Assembly: GCF_003853415.1 (NCBI RefSeq)
Contig: NZ_QTPP01000009.1
Span: 62,001-126,000 of the forward strand
DNA from: Burkholderia sp. Bp9142
GTDB taxonomy: Bacteria > Pseudomonadota > Gammaproteobacteria > Burkholderiales > Burkholderiaceae
Length of the DNA stretch: 64,000 bases
Reading direction: 5' to 3'
Below, piece by piece: positions 47,808 to 58,832 of the stretch (its first letter is position 1; each line of letters starts with the position of its first letter). The notes below the pieces were generated by a model that searched no databases, was not told the origin of the DNA, and was given only the letters and a program-made list of their open reading frames with translations. The position numbers were made by a program, and so were the translations under genes.

Positions 47808-48402
47808 GGCCGTGGTGGCCGTGCGTGCAGCCCGGACCATGCTGGTGATCGTGATCGTGATCGTGATCGTGATCGTGCGAGTGGCCGTGGTGTTCGCCGA
47901 ACACCTGCTGCGCGAGTGCGTAATCCTCGGCGAATGTCGCATCGTGTCCGTGCTTGTGGCCGCCGCCGTATGCACCGGCTTCCGGCTGGAACGGTGCGCT
48001 CGCCTCCTCGACCTGCGTGCCGAGCCGGCGCAGCATGTCCGCGAGCACCGGATCGGCTTCGAGTTTCAGGTAGCCGTCGCCGATCTCGACCGGCGTGTGA
48101 CGGTTGCCGAGGTGATAGGCGGCGCGCATCAGCGTGAGCGGGTCGGCCGCGCGCACGAGCAGCACGGTCTCGGGCGCCGCGGCGATGCGCACGAGCGCGC
48201 CGTCGTCGGCGACCAGCACGTCGCCGTCGCGCAGCACGGTGCCGCGCGGCAGCAGGACCGCGACGTCCTCGCCGGTATCGAGCGTGGCCGCGAGGCGGCT
48301 CTTGCAGCGGGCGTCGTAGGCGAGCGTGAGCGTCGGCGCGCGCGCGACGAGCGACGCAGCGAGCTTCACGTTCGGGGCAATGCGTTTGTCGAGGGTGCGC
48401 AT
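47794..48402 (-). CDS. ureE: Urease accessory nickel chaperone UreE
   Basis: UreE delivers Ni2+ to the activation complex. The 202-residue protein has [17 protein letters not shown] in the metal-binding domain and a C-terminal His-rich tail from about residue 160 (GGGHKHGHD, then [29 protein letters not shown]). A perfect GTGATC hexanucleotide repeat (47845-47874, read on the plus strand) encodes the His-Asp core of this tail. Confidence 0.95.
   Translation of the reverse strand: MRTLDKRIAPNVKLAASLVARAPTLTLAYDARCKSRLAATLDTGEDVAVLLPRGTVLRDGDVLVADDGALVRIAAAPETVLLVRAADPLTLMRAAYHLGNRHTPVEIGDGYLKLEADPVLADMLRRLGTQVEEASAPFQPEAGAYGGGHKHGHDATFAEDYALAQQVFGEHHGHSHDHDHDHDHDHQHGPGCTHGHHGHDHH
47845..47874. 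repeat. In-frame hexanucleotide repeat in ureE
   Basis: Five perfect tandem copies of GTGATC on the plus strand; on the coding strand they give alternating His and Asp codons in the nickel-binding tail. Each unit gained or lost would change the protein by two residues without a frameshift. Confidence 0.9.
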
Positions 48403-48419
48403 GGAGCGAAAGCCGGAAA

Positions 48420-50126
48420 TCAGAACAGGAAATAGCGCTGCGCCATCGGCAGCACCGACGCCGGCTCGCACGTGAGCAACTGGCCGTCGGCGATCACGTC
48501 GTAGGTTTCGGGGTCGACGCTGATCGACGGGCGCCACGCGTTGTGGATCATGTCGGCCTTCGTCACGTTGCGGCAGTTGCGCACCGGCACGATGCGCTTC
48601 GCGAGACCGTAGCGTTCGGCGATGCCCGCATCGGCGGCCATCTGCGACACGAAGGTCAGCGACGTGCGCGCGAGCGCGCCGCCGCGCGTGGCGAACATCT
48701 CGCGGTAGTGGACCGGCTGCGGCGTCGGGATCGACGCGTTCGGGTCGCCCATCTGCGCCATCGCGATCATCCCGCCCTTCAGGATCATCGACGGCTTGAT
48801 CCCGAAGAACGCCGGTTCCCACAGCACGAGGTCGGCCCACTTGCCGGGTTCGATCGAGCCGACTTCGTGCGCGATCCCGTGCGTGATCGCCGGGTTGATC
48901 GTGTACTTCGCGACGTAGCGTTTCGCGCGGAAGTTGTCGTTGCGGGCGCCGTCTTCCGGCAGCGCGCCGCGCTGCACCTTCATCTTGTGCGCGGTCTGCC
49001 AGGTGCGGATGATCACTTCGCCGACGCGGCCCATCGCCTGCGAGTCGGACGACAGCATCGACAGCGCGCCGAGGTCGTGCAGGATATCCTCGGCCGCGAT
49101 CGTCTCGCGGCGGATCCGCGATTCCGCGAACGCGAGATCCTCGGCGATCGACGGATCGAGGTGGTGGCACACCATCAGCATGTCGAGATGCTCGTCGAGC
49201 GTGTTGATCGTGTACGGGCGCGTCGGGTTGGTCGACGACGGCAGCACGTTCGCCTCGCCGCACACCTTCAGGATGTCGGGCGCATGGCCGCCGCCCGCGC
49301 CTTCGGTGTGGTACGTATGGATCGTGCGGCCCTTGAACGCGGCGACCGTCGATTCGACGAAGCCGCCTTCGTTCAGCGTATCGGTGTGGATCGCGACCTG
49401 GGTGTCGGTGTCGTCGGCGACCGACAGGCAGTTGTCGATCGCGGCGGGCGTCGTGCCCCAGTCTTCATGCAGCTTCAGGCCGATCGCGCCGGCCGCGATC
49501 TGCTCGACGAGCGGCTGCGGCAGGCTCGCGTTGCCCTTGCCGAGGAAGCCGAGGTTGATCGGCCAGCCGTCGGCCGCCTGCAGCATCCGCTCCATGTGCC
49601 ACGGGCCCGGCGTGCAGGTGGTCGCATTGGTGCCGGTGGCCGGGCCGGTGCCGCCGCCGAGCATCGTCGTGACGCCCGACGCGAGCGCCTCGTCGATCTG
49701 CTGCGGGCTGATGAAGTGGATGTGCGTGTCGATGCCGCCGGCCGTCACGATCAACCCTTCGCCGGCGATCACTTCGGTCGCGGCGCCGATCGCGATCGTC
49801 ACGCCGGGCTGGATGTCCGGGTTGCCGGCCTTGCCGATCGCGGCGATGCGGCCGTGCTTGATCGCGATGTCGGCCTTCACGATGCCCCAGTGGTCGAGGA
49901 TCACCGCGTTCGTGATGACCGTGTCGGGCACGTCGGCGGCCACGCGCTGCGACTGGCCCATCCCGTCGCGGATCACCTTCCCGCCGCCGAATTTCACTTC
50001 CTCGCCGTAGGTCGTGTAGTCGCGTTCGATCTCGATCAGCAGTTCGGTATCGGCGAGCCTCACGCGGTCGCCCGTCGTCGGCCCGAACATTTCCGCGTAC
50101 GCGCGGCGGCTCAAGCGTAGTGTCAT
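48420..50126 (-). CDS. ureC: Urease subunit alpha
   Basis: The catalytic subunit, 568 residues, hydrolyses urea to ammonia and carbamate. Visible are [19 protein letters not shown] at the N-terminus, the HIHF nickel ligands (THIHFISP), the carbamylated Lys in GLKLHEDWG, the flap Cys/His in MVCHHLDPS, and the active-site segment in DSQAMGR. It lies between ureB and ureE. Confidence 0.98.
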   Translation of the reverse strand: MTLRLSRRAYAEMFGPTTGDRVRLADTELLIEIERDYTTYGEEVKFGGGKVIRDGMGQSQRVAADVPDTVITNAVILDHWGIVKADIAIKHGRIAAIGKAGNPDIQPGVTIAIGAATEVIAGEGLIVTAGGIDTHIHFISPQQIDEALASGVTTMLGGGTGPATGTNATTCTPGPWHMERMLQAADGWPINLGFLGKGNASLPQPLVEQIAAGAIGLKLHEDWGTTPAAIDNCLSVADDTDTQVAIHTDTLNEGGFVESTVAAFKGRTIHTYHTEGAGGGHAPDILKVCGEANVLPSSTNPTRPYTINTLDEHLDMLMVCHHLDPSIAEDLAFAESRIRRETIAAEDILHDLGALSMLSSDSQAMGRVGEVIIRTWQTAHKMKVQRGALPEDGARNDNFRAKRYVAKYTINPAITHGIAHEVGSIEPGKWADLVLWEPAFFGIKPSMILKGGMIAMAQMGDPNASIPTPQPVHYREMFATRGGALARTSLTFVSQMAADAGIAERYGLAKRIVPVRNCRNVTKADMIHNAWRPSISVDPETYDVIADGQLLTCEPASVLPMAQRYFLF

Positions 50127-50155
50127 GTTGCTGTTCCTGAAGAGCGGGGCGCGGC

Positions 50156-50461
50156 TTACAGCGGCCCCATCACCTTGCCCTGAAAACCGTAGACGGCGCG
50201 TTCGCCGGCCAGCTCGACCAACTCGACGGTGCGCGTCTGGCCCGGCTCGAAGCGCACGGCCGTGCCGGCCGCGATGTTGAGCCGGAAGCCGCGCGCGGCC
50301 GCACGGTCGAACGACAGCGCGTCGTTGACTTCGAAGAAGTGGTAGTGCGAGCCGACCTGCACCGGGCGGTCGCCGGTGTTCGCGACGACGAGCGAGATCG
50401 TCGCGCGGCCCGCGTTCAGTTCGTGCTCGCCGTCGTCGGTGAGGATTTCGCCGGGAATCAT
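50156..50461 (-). CDS. ureB: Urease subunit beta
   Basis: A 101-residue structural subunit with [16 protein letters not shown] at the N-terminus, [11 protein letters not shown], and QGKVMGPL at the end. I use ATG 50461, which begins the conserved MIPGEI; an ATG at 50479 would overlap ureA. Length is typical. Confidence 0.97.
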   Translation of the reverse strand: MIPGEILTDDGEHELNAGRATISLVVANTGDRPVQVGSHYHFFEVNDALSFDRAAARGFRLNIAAGTAVRFEPGQTRTVELVELAGERAVYGFQGKVMGPL

Positions 50462-50475
50462 GCGGGTGGCCTCGG

Positions 50476-50778
50476 TCACGGAATCGGGTGGTGGACGGTG
50501 ACGAGCTTGGTGCCGTCGGGGAAGGTCGCCTCGACCTGGATGTCGGGGATCATCTCCGGCACGCCGTCCATCACGTCGTCGCGCGTGAGCAGCGTCGTGC
50601 CGTAGTGCATCACCTCGGCGACGGTCTTGCCGTCGCGCGCGGCTTCCATCAGCGCGGCGGTGATGAACGCGACCGCTTCCGGATAGTTGAGCTTCAGCCC
50701 GCGCGCGCGGCGACGCTCGGCCAGCAGCGCCGCCGTGAAGATCAGCAGCTTGTCCTTCTCTCGGGGAGTCAGTTTCAT
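50476..50778 (-). CDS. ureA: Urease subunit gamma
   Basis: A 100-residue structural subunit: [33 protein letters not shown] and [19 protein letters not shown]. It is the first of the three structural genes and begins 239 nt after the ureD stop. That gap has no convincing gene. Confidence 0.97.
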
Positions 50779-51017
50779 GAAGGCAGTCGTTCAGGAAAAC
50801 GTAATTTTTATCGATGCGCAGCGGTTCCGGCGACGGCGCGGTTCATCGTAGCACCGTGCCGATTTGCGCGCGTCGTGTATCCGTTATGTAAGCAGCAAGG
50901 GGCGTGCCATGCCGCTGGAACGCGCGGCGATGCGCGTTCGTGGTGCGCGATGCATGGATCGCGGGCACCGCGGGCGGCGGCGCTGCGCCGAAACGGTGCG
51001 TGCGGGGCCAGGCGCCT

Positions 51018-52127
<1,110 letters not shown>

Positions 52128-53120
52128 TTACTCCGGGCTCCGTGGCGTGGTGTCGGTCACCGCGTCAGCTGGCGCATGTTCCTTGTCCTGCCTGGCGAAG
52201 TTCTCGCGGAGCGCCGACTCCTGCTGTGCGAACACCTCCGGTTTTTTCTTCTTGAGATTCTCGAGGTTGATGAGCTTCCCTCTCAGGGCCGGCAACTCGC
52301 GCAGATGCGCGTATGGCATCAAGGACCAGTCGGGCTCGGCCCGGACCAGCGATATCAGGAATTGACGATGGTTCTCCGTGAGCGAGGCCGGCAGTTCCCG
52401 ATGGAGCCGCTTTTGCGTTTCTTCGAGCGTTGCCAGGTCGATGGGGTCGGCTGTCATGCCGACGAAATCGGCGTCATAGGCCTCTGCCATCGAATGCTTC
52501 GGTCCAAAGAGCACCTCGTGAATCGGCCTGTTATGCCCGGACAGGTAGCCCACGAACGCATCCACGATATCCGGGCGCAACCCATGGCGCGAGTACATAT
52601 GCATCACGTCGAAAAGATCGCGCGGATGCTGGCGGTCCAATGCAGCCACCAGCTTGCTGCCGTAGAGCTCGGCTTCATGAAGCGTCGGGACTTCGATGCT
52701 GGTGCTGAACGTGTCCTCGGCCTGCTTCGTGAGGGCGCGCTGGACGGGGTCAAGCAATGTGCCTCGGAAGATGTAGTTGACTTCGACCTTGACCGCGGTC
52801 GCGCCGGAAATGACCACGAGCTTCACATCGTCGCCTTGCGCTTTCCCGGATGAGGAGGCGGCCGAGAACTCCGTCGCATGTCCGTCGGCCTCGATTTGCT
52901 TCCGGGTTCGATCCAGCTCTTGGTCGATCGCTTCGAGCGCTTCTTCGCGGTTCAGGCTTCGATCGGTGACCACGACATCGATATCGACCGAAAGACGCGG
53001 CATGTCATGCAGGAACAGGTTTAGCGCGGTACCGCCTTTCATCGCGAAGCACGGCGTGTCGAAGACGATCGGTGCAATCGCGAGCATCAGCCGGACGGTG
53101 TCTACATAGATCTGGTTCAT
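52128..53120 (-). CDS. abiEii: AbiEii-type nucleotidyltransferase toxin
   Basis: A 330-residue protein of the AbiEii/DUF1814 family, with the nucleotidyltransferase motif FAMKGGTALNLF followed by RLSVDIDVVV (GS/GG...DxD, about residues 25-50). AbiEii toxins with AbiEi antitoxins form type IV toxin-antitoxin systems with phage-abortive activity. I start at ATG 53120, which overlaps the antitoxin stop by 1 nt (TGATG); the frame extends further upstream but into abiEi. The C-terminal 60 residues are Lys/Glu/Ala-rich. Confidence 0.92.
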   Translation of the reverse strand: MNQIYVDTVRLMLAIAPIVFDTPCFAMKGGTALNLFLHDMPRLSVDIDVVVTDRSLNREEALEAIDQELDRTRKQIEADGHATEFSAASSSGKAQGDDVKLVVISGATAVKVEVNYIFRGTLLDPVQRALTKQAEDTFSTSIEVPTLHEAELYGSKLVAALDRQHPRDLFDVMHMYSRHGLRPDIVDAFVGYLSGHNRPIHEVLFGPKHSMAEAYDADFVGMTADPIDLATLEETQKRLHRELPASLTENHRQFLISLVRAEPDWSLMPYAHLRELPALRGKLINLENLKKKKPEVFAQQESALRENFARQDKEHAPADAVTDTTPRSPE

Positions 53121-53851
53121 CACGGTTTGAGTGTGAGTCGCTTGCCGTTCTTCATCTTGTTCGACCATCGCGTGCCTTCGCCGAGACGGTTGACATGCTT
53201 CTGAAGGTCTCGTGCCCATGGAAAATCCGCGCCCTGTCCAAGATCCCGCACCAGCCGTACGACCTTCACGCTCGTACAGTGGTGTAGAAGCACGTCCAGC
53301 GTCTTGACGTGCAGGTTGCGCAATCCGATCACTAGATTGGTCGTTTCCTCCATCGACTGGCCCTTTCCGATGTCGCTTGCAAGTTCCAATATGGCTCGCT
53401 CCGGAACGGACACAAGCACGTCAGGCCCCCCGGCGGGAAGCTGTGTCAGCCCGAACGAGTAGGGCAACGATTCGTCGAACAACGCAGTGGTCTGGTACGT
53501 GTAGGGCATGTGCTCCGCTACCCATGAGGGAATGCGATACGGTCGCGGGCCCCATAGAACGACCTTCTCCTTGAACGCGATGTTGTGGCGCACACCTTGC
53601 CAGGCGAGGGCTGTTTTGCCGCCGACGTGGATGCCGGGGACTCGTCGGCCAAGATACGCGATGATGCCGTCTCGCGAGGGTGTGTCACCGGTCAGCAGGT
53701 AGATGCCCTTTGAAAGGCGCTGCAGCCAGCCGGACTTGAGCATATGCGACGCCAAGGCCGCGCTGACACCCATGTTCCGAAGCGTTTCGGAATCGATGGG
53801 GTAGCCGCGCAGGGTCTCCTGCATCAACCGCTGGACTGTTTTGTTGCTCAT
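53120..53851 (-). CDS. abiEi: AbiEi-type antitoxin / transcriptional autoregulator
   Basis: A 243-residue protein with an N-terminal winged-helix part (SAALASHMLKSGWLQRLSKGIYLL, about residues 29-52), the VGGKTALAWQGVRHN segment, and a C-terminal domain with LVRDLGQGADFPW. AbiEi proteins repress their own operon and neutralise AbiEii. Stop and toxin start overlap, indicating coupled translation. The AT-rich upstream region carries direct and inverted repeats that are candidate operators. Confidence 0.92.
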   Translation of the reverse strand: MSNKTVQRLMQETLRGYPIDSETLRNMGVSAALASHMLKSGWLQRLSKGIYLLTGDTPSRDGIIAYLGRRVPGIHVGGKTALAWQGVRHNIAFKEKVVLWGPRPYRIPSWVAEHMPYTYQTTALFDESLPYSFGLTQLPAGGPDVLVSVPERAILELASDIGKGQSMEETTNLVIGLRNLHVKTLDVLLHHCTSVKVVRLVRDLGQGADFPWARDLQKHVNRLGEGTRWSNKMKNGKRLTLKP

Positions 53852-53895
53852 CGAGGGTGACTAGGGCGTTGTCTGATTGCAGTATATACAGGGAA

Positions 53896-53923
53896 TATTT
53901 GATTATCTGCAATTTTTTAACGC
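53896..53923. repeat. AT-rich 28-bp direct repeat, copy 1
   Basis: Pairs with 54064-54091, 22 of 28 identical. Begins TATTTGATTATCTGC and ends TTAACGC. Located about 45 bp upstream of abiEi. Confidence 0.6.
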
Positions 53924-54063
53924 TATTGCGCCGAATCGCGCCGCACCTTGAGTCACCCGCCCAGGACACGGGCTCACGTGCGCCTGGCGGGATGGCGGTG
54001 TATCGGGATGACAGGACCCATTGCGGGGGCAACGCGTTGACTGTGTGCGAGAAATAGCGACTT

Positions 54064-54091
54064 TATTTGATAATTTGCGAATAATTAACGC
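54064..54091. repeat. AT-rich 28-bp direct repeat, copy 2
   Basis: Pairs with 53896-53923 at a 168-bp offset. Begins TATTTGATAATTTGC and ends TTAACGC. Confidence 0.6.
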
Positions 54092-54331
54092 ATGGATCGT
54101 GACGGTCGGAAGCGACCTGGACACCGGCAACGGGAGCGCACGGTCTGTCGCAGTGCCAACTCCGCGTCGCCTCTTGTCATGGGGGGAGGAAGCGCGCCGG
54201 AATATCACACCGTGCGTGCGAACGACCTGCGCCGGCGGCAAAGTAGTCGCATTCGGCTGGCCTCAACCCCCGAACCATCCTTGCCGCAGGCGCGCAGGTC
54301 ATTCGCGGCAATTTGGCCATTCGGGCGCACG

Positions 54332-55024
54332 TCACACCGCGATCAGTTCCCGCACGCCGTTCGCCTCCATGTCCCGCGCGTCGCCGCCCGCGACGATCTC
54401 GCCGCGGCTCATCACCCAGTAATGGTCCGCGATCGAGCGCGCGAAGTCGAAATACTGCTCGACGAGCAGCACGGTCATCTTCGATTCGTCGACGAGCTGG
54501 CGCAGCGTGCGGCCGATGTCCTGGATGATCGACGGCTGGATGCCTTCGGTCGGCTCGTCGAGGATCAGCAGCTGCGGCTCGCTCATCAGCGCACGGCCGA
54601 TCGCGAGCTGCTGCTGCTGGCCGCCCGACAGGTCGCCGCCGCGCCGTGCGCGCATGTCCTTCAGCACCGGGAACAGATCGTAGATGCGGTCGGGCACCTT
54701 CGACGGCGCCTTGCGGCTCGCCGCGCCGACGAGCAGGTTTTCCTCGACGGTGAGCCGCGGAAAGATGTCGCGGCCCTGCGGCACGTATGCCAGCCCGGCC
54801 GCGACGCGCGCATACGGCGGCAGCGCGCCGAGCGCCGTGCCGCGCCACGACACGCTGCCGCTCTTCGCGGCGACGACGCCCATCAGGCAGCGCAGCAGCG
54901 TGCTCTTGCCGACGCCGTTGCGGCCGAGCAGCACGGTGAGCTTGCCGTCGTCGGCGGTCAGGTTCACGTTGCGCAGGATATGGCTGCCGCCGTAGTATTG
55001 GTTCAATGCATCGATCTTCAGCAT
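54332..55024 (-). CDS. urtE: Urea ABC transporter ATP-binding protein UrtE
   Basis: A 230-residue LivF-type ATPase: Walker A LGRNGVGKSTLLR, signature LSGGQQQQLAIGRAL, Walker B LLILDEPTEGIQPSII. It is the last gene of urtABCDE, and begins 4 nt after the urtD stop. Confidence 0.95.
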   Translation of the reverse strand: MLKIDALNQYYGGSHILRNVNLTADDGKLTVLLGRNGVGKSTLLRCLMGVVAAKSGSVSWRGTALGALPPYARVAAGLAYVPQGRDIFPRLTVEENLLVGAASRKAPSKVPDRIYDLFPVLKDMRARRGGDLSGGQQQQLAIGRALMSEPQLLILDEPTEGIQPSIIQDIGRTLRQLVDESKMTVLLVEQYFDFARSIADHYWVMSRGEIVAGGDARDMEANGVRELIAV

Positions 55025-55028
55025 CGCA

Positions 55029-55886
55029 TCATCGTCCGAGGTAAGACTCGATCACCGCATCGTCGCGCTTGACCTGGTCGAGCGTGCCTTGCGCGAGCAC
55101 CGCGCCTTCGGCCATCACCGTCACGCGGCCCGTGTCGCCCGCGAGCGCCGCGACGAACTCCATGTCGTGCTCGACGACCATCATCGAGCAGGTGCCGCGC
55201 AGCGTGTTCAGCAGCGCGGCGAGTTCCATCGTCTCGTGGTCGGTCATCCCGGCCGCCGGCTCGTCGAGCAGCAGGAGAGCAGGGCGCTGCATCAGCAGCA
55301 TGCCGATCTCGAGCCGCTGCTTCTGTCCGTGCGACAACTCGCCCGCCGCGCGATACGCGTCGCTTTCGAGGCCGATCAGCGCGAGCGTCTCCTCGATCCT
55401 CGCCTGCGCGGTGCGGTCGAGCCGCGCGCGCAGCGACGCGAGCCAGCCCTTGTCGGTCTGCATCGCCAGTTCGAGGTTTTCCCATACCGGGTGCTGTTCG
55501 AACACGGTCGGCTTCTGGAACTTGCGGCCGATGCCCGCACGCGCGATCTCGGGCTCGTTCATCCGCGCGAGGTCGATGGTCTGGCCGAGAAACACCTTGC
55601 CCGCATCGGGACGCGTCTTGCCGGTGACCACGTCCATCATCGTCGTCTTGCCCGCGCCGTTCGGGCCGATCACGCAGCGCAGCTCGCCCGCGTCGATCGT
55701 GAGCGACAGCTTCTTCAGCGCGCGAAAACCGTCGAAGCTCACCTCGATATCCTCGAGGTAGAGGATCGTGCCGTGCGAGGTGTCGATGCCGGGCGGCACC
55801 ACGCGGCCCATCGATGCGGTGCCGCTGACGGCCAGCAGCTCGTCTTCGGGCGGCGGCGTGAACTGGTAGAGGGCCGTGCCGTTCAT
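55029..55886 (-). CDS. urtD: Urea ABC transporter ATP-binding protein UrtD
   Basis: A 285-residue LivG-type ATPase with Walker A IGPNGAGKTTMMDVV, signature LSHGQKQRLEIGMLL and Walker B LLLLDEPAAGM. An N-terminal extension of about 40 residues precedes the ATPase fold. It overlaps urtC by 4 nt. Confidence 0.95.
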   Translation of the reverse strand: MNGTALYQFTPPPEDELLAVSGTASMGRVVPPGIDTSHGTILYLEDIEVSFDGFRALKKLSLTIDAGELRCVIGPNGAGKTTMMDVVTGKTRPDAGKVFLGQTIDLARMNEPEIARAGIGRKFQKPTVFEQHPVWENLELAMQTDKGWLASLRARLDRTAQARIEETLALIGLESDAYRAAGELSHGQKQRLEIGMLLMQRPALLLLDEPAAGMTDHETMELAALLNTLRGTCSMMVVEHDMEFVAALAGDTGRVTVMAEGAVLAQGTLDQVKRDDAVIESYLGR

Positions 55887-57070
55887 CCGCGTTTCCCCTT
55901 CGCGAGCAGCGTTTCGACGAGGCCCATGATGCCGCGCGGCAGCAAGAGCGGCACGAGCACGAAGATCAGGCCGAGAAAGAACAGCCAGTATTCGGCGAAG
56001 TACGCGGTAAAGAGACTCTTCGCGCCGTTCACCGCGAATGCGCCGACGATCGGCCCGATCAGCGTGCCGCGCCCGCCCACCGCGACCCAGATCGCCATTT
56101 CGATCGAGTTGCCGGGCGACATCTCGCCGGGATTGATGATGCCGACCTGCGGCACGTACAGCGCGCCCGCGATCCCGCACAGCACGGCCGACAGCGTCCA
56201 CACGAACAGCTTGTACGCGAGCGGGCTGTAGCCGAGGAACATCAGCCGCGTCTCGCCGTCGCGCACCGCGGTGACCACGCGCCCGAGCTTGCTGGTGACG
56301 ATCGCGCGCGCGGCGATGAACGCGAGCACGAGCGTCGCGAAGGTCAGCAGCAACAGCACCGTGCGCGTGCCGGGCGACGTGATCGGAAACCCGGCGATGC
56401 GCTTGAAGTCGGTGAAGCCGTTGTTGCCGCCGAAGCCCGTCTCGTTGCGAAAGAACAGCAGCATCGCGGCGAACGTCAGCGCCTGCGTGATGATCGACAG
56501 GTACACGCCCTTCACGCGCGAGCGGAACGTGAAGAAGCCGAACACCCACGCGAGCACGGCCGGCACGAGCACGACGAGCAGCAGCGCCCACGCGAGATGC
56601 TGCGTGCCGCTCCAGTACCACGGAAGCTGATGCCAGTCGAGGAACACCATGAAGTCGGGCAGGTCGCTGCCGTATTTGCCGTCGCGGCCGATCTCGCGCA
56701 TCAGGTACATGCCGATCGCATAGCCGCCGAGCGCGAAGAACAGCCCGTGGCCGAGGCTGAGGATGCCGCAGTAACCCCACACGAGATCGAGCGCGAGCGC
56801 GGCGATCGCGTAGCACATCAGCTTGCCGGCAAGCGTCATCGCATACGCGGACAGATGGAACGCGCTCGCCTCCGGCGCGACCAGCGCGGCGAGCGGCACG
56901 CCGATGCCGATCGCGAGGCACAGCGCGACGAGCGCGAGCCATGCGCGGCGCGACAGCAGCGCGGGGCGCGGCGGCAGGCCGAGTGCGAAGCCGCCTTCCG
57001 CGCGTGCGGCGGCGGAAGGCTTCGGCGTGCCGGCGACCGGGTTCGACAACGAATCGGTGAATGAAGTCAT
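55883..57070 (-). CDS. urtC: Urea ABC transporter permease UrtC
   Basis: A 395-residue LivM-type permease with 10 or so membrane helices; typical stretches are DLVWGYCGILSLGHGLFFALGG and GIAGALYVPQVG. It overlaps urtD and starts 1 nt after the urtB stop. It pairs with UrtB to form the transmembrane channel. Confidence 0.95.
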   Translation of the reverse strand: MTSFTDSLSNPVAGTPKPSAAARAEGGFALGLPPRPALLSRRAWLALVALCLAIGIGVPLAALVAPEASAFHLSAYAMTLAGKLMCYAIAALALDLVWGYCGILSLGHGLFFALGGYAIGMYLMREIGRDGKYGSDLPDFMVFLDWHQLPWYWSGTQHLAWALLLVVLVPAVLAWVFGFFTFRSRVKGVYLSIITQALTFAAMLLFFRNETGFGGNNGFTDFKRIAGFPITSPGTRTVLLLLTFATLVLAFIAARAIVTSKLGRVVTAVRDGETRLMFLGYSPLAYKLFVWTLSAVLCGIAGALYVPQVGIINPGEMSPGNSIEMAIWVAVGGRGTLIGPIVGAFAVNGAKSLFTAYFAEYWLFFLGLIFVLVPLLLPRGIMGLVETLLAKGKRG

Positions 57071-57071
57071 G

Positions 57072-58691
57072 TCAGGCCTCCGCGCTGCGTCCCTTCGGGG
57101 CGAACATGCCCTGCGGGCGTTTCTGGATGAACAGCACGATCATCACGAGCACCGCGATCTTCGCGAGCACGGCGCCCCAGAACGGCTCGATCGCCTTGCT
57201 GACGAGGCCGAGCCCGAAGCCGCCGAGCACGGTGCCGGCGATCTGGCCGACGCCGCCGAGCACCACCGCCATGAACGAATCGATGATGTAGTTCTGCCCG
57301 AGGTCGGGGCCCACGTTGCCGATCTGCGACAGCGCGCAGCCGCCGAGGCCCGCGATGCCCGCGCCGAACGCGAACGCATACGCGTCGACGCGCGCGGTCT
57401 TCACGCCGACGCACGCGGCCATCCGGCGGTTCTGCGTGACCGCGCGCACGAACAGGCCGAGCCGCGTCTTCGTCAGCACGCCCCAGGCGACGAACACGAC
57501 CGCGAGCGCGAACGCGAGGATCGCGAGCCGGTTGTACGGCAGGATCAGGTTCTGCATCACGGTCACGCCGCCGCTCATCCACGACGGGTTCACGACCTGC
57601 ACGTTCTGCGCGCCGAACAGCATGCGCGTTGCCTGGATCAGGATCAGGCTCACGCCGAAGGTCGCGAGCAGCGTTTCGAGCGGGCGGCCGTACAGGTGCC
57701 GCAGCACGAGCCGTTCGAGCACGATGCCGACCAGCGCGGCCGCCGCGAACGATACGGGCACCGCGACGAGCGGATACCAGTCGAACGCGGCCGGCGCGTA
57801 GCGCTGGATCAGCGTCTGCACGACATAGGTTGCATACGCACCGATCATCAGGAATTCGCCGTGCGCCATGTTGATCACGCCGATCAGCCCGTACGTGATC
57901 GCGAGGCCAAGCGCCGCGAGCAGCAGCACGCTGCCGAGCGACAGACCCGCGAACACGGTGCCGGCGATCTCGCCGCGGCGCTGCAGCGCGTGCAATGCAT
58001 CGAGCCCTTGCTGCGCGGCTTCGCGCACGCGCGCGTCGGGTTCCATGTAGCTGCCGTCCGCGTTCTTCGCGACGAGCGGGCGCAACTGCTCGATCATGTC
58101 GAGATCGCGGCGCGCGGCCACCACCTGCACGGCATCGAGACGCTTCGCCGGATCGGCATCGTGCAGCGCGGCGATCGCCCACAGGGCGTCGAGGCGGCGC
58201 TTCAATGCCGGGTCGGTTTCCTTCGCGCGTGCGCGGTCGATCATCGGCTTGAGCGCCGGGTCGGGCGACTTCAGCAGCGCGTCGATCGCGTCGCGACGCG
58301 CGGCGACATCGGGCGATGCGAGCGCGAAACCCGACAGCGCGCCGGCGATCTTCGTGCGCAGCAGGTTGTTCAGCATCACGGGCTGCGCATCGCCGGCCGG
58401 CGTCGTGGCCTGCGTCAGTGCGTCGTGCGCGGTGTCGCCGGCCTGGATCAGCAGGCGGCCGTCGCCGGTCGCGAGCGCGTCGCCGGTCGACAGCGCATTG
58501 AGCAGTGCGACGGCGCGCGGATCGGCATCGGCGGCGAGCCGTTCGATCGCGGCCGTTTTCGCGTCGAAGTCGTCGCCGGCGAGCGCGGCGGTATCGGCGG
58601 CCGTCAGGGCGAACGCGGCGCGCGGCAGCGCGCACGCCAGCGCGGCACAGGCGACGACCGCGACGGCGGCGCGGCGAAAGCGTGTAGGCAT
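57072..58691 (-). CDS. urtB: Urea ABC transporter permease UrtB
   Basis: A 539-residue LivH-type permease. A signal peptide (MPTRFRRAAVAVVACAAL...AFA) and a roughly 200-residue Ala-rich helical extension precede the membrane domain, which starts near VFAGLSLGSVLLLAALGLA. This N-terminal extension is seen in many UrtB proteins. Later segments include GVINMAHGEFLMIGAY and the LGGVGQIAGTVLGG loop. Confidence 0.95.
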   Translation of the reverse strand: MPTRFRRAAVAVVACAALACALPRAAFALTAADTAALAGDDFDAKTAAIERLAADADPRAVALLNALSTGDALATGDGRLLIQAGDTAHDALTQATTPAGDAQPVMLNNLLRTKIAGALSGFALASPDVAARRDAIDALLKSPDPALKPMIDRARAKETDPALKRRLDALWAIAALHDADPAKRLDAVQVVAARRDLDMIEQLRPLVAKNADGSYMEPDARVREAAQQGLDALHALQRRGEIAGTVFAGLSLGSVLLLAALGLAITYGLIGVINMAHGEFLMIGAYATYVVQTLIQRYAPAAFDWYPLVAVPVSFAAAALVGIVLERLVLRHLYGRPLETLLATFGVSLILIQATRMLFGAQNVQVVNPSWMSGGVTVMQNLILPYNRLAILAFALAVVFVAWGVLTKTRLGLFVRAVTQNRRMAACVGVKTARVDAYAFAFGAGIAGLGGCALSQIGNVGPDLGQNYIIDSFMAVVLGGVGQIAGTVLGGFGLGLVSKAIEPFWGAVLAKIAVLVMIVLFIQKRPQGMFAPKGRSAEA

Positions 58692-58832
58692 CGGGAGATC
58701 CTGTCGGGCGTGGGAACGCGAATGCGTGCAGCGGTGCGCGGGCGAGTGCGGTTCGTCACCGCACTCGCGGCGGCCTGCCTGCAGCTGCGTGCGAGCGGCG
58801 CGCCACGCCGGTGCGCGGCGCGCCGCATCGCA

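Larger units (their letters stand above)
53852..54331 (-). promoter_or_regulatory. 480-bp AT-rich control region between urtE and abiEi
   Basis: It contains no convincing gene. Two imperfect 28-bp direct repeats at 53896-53923 and 54064-54091 share 22 of 28 bases, starting TATTTGAT and ending TTAACGC. The first is beside the abiE promoter region, about 45 bp from the abiEi start; an ATTGCA...TGCAAT inverted pair (53877-53912) overlaps it. The repeats are much AT-richer than the surroundings. They may be AbiEi operators or the ends of an inserted segment. Confidence 0.5.
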
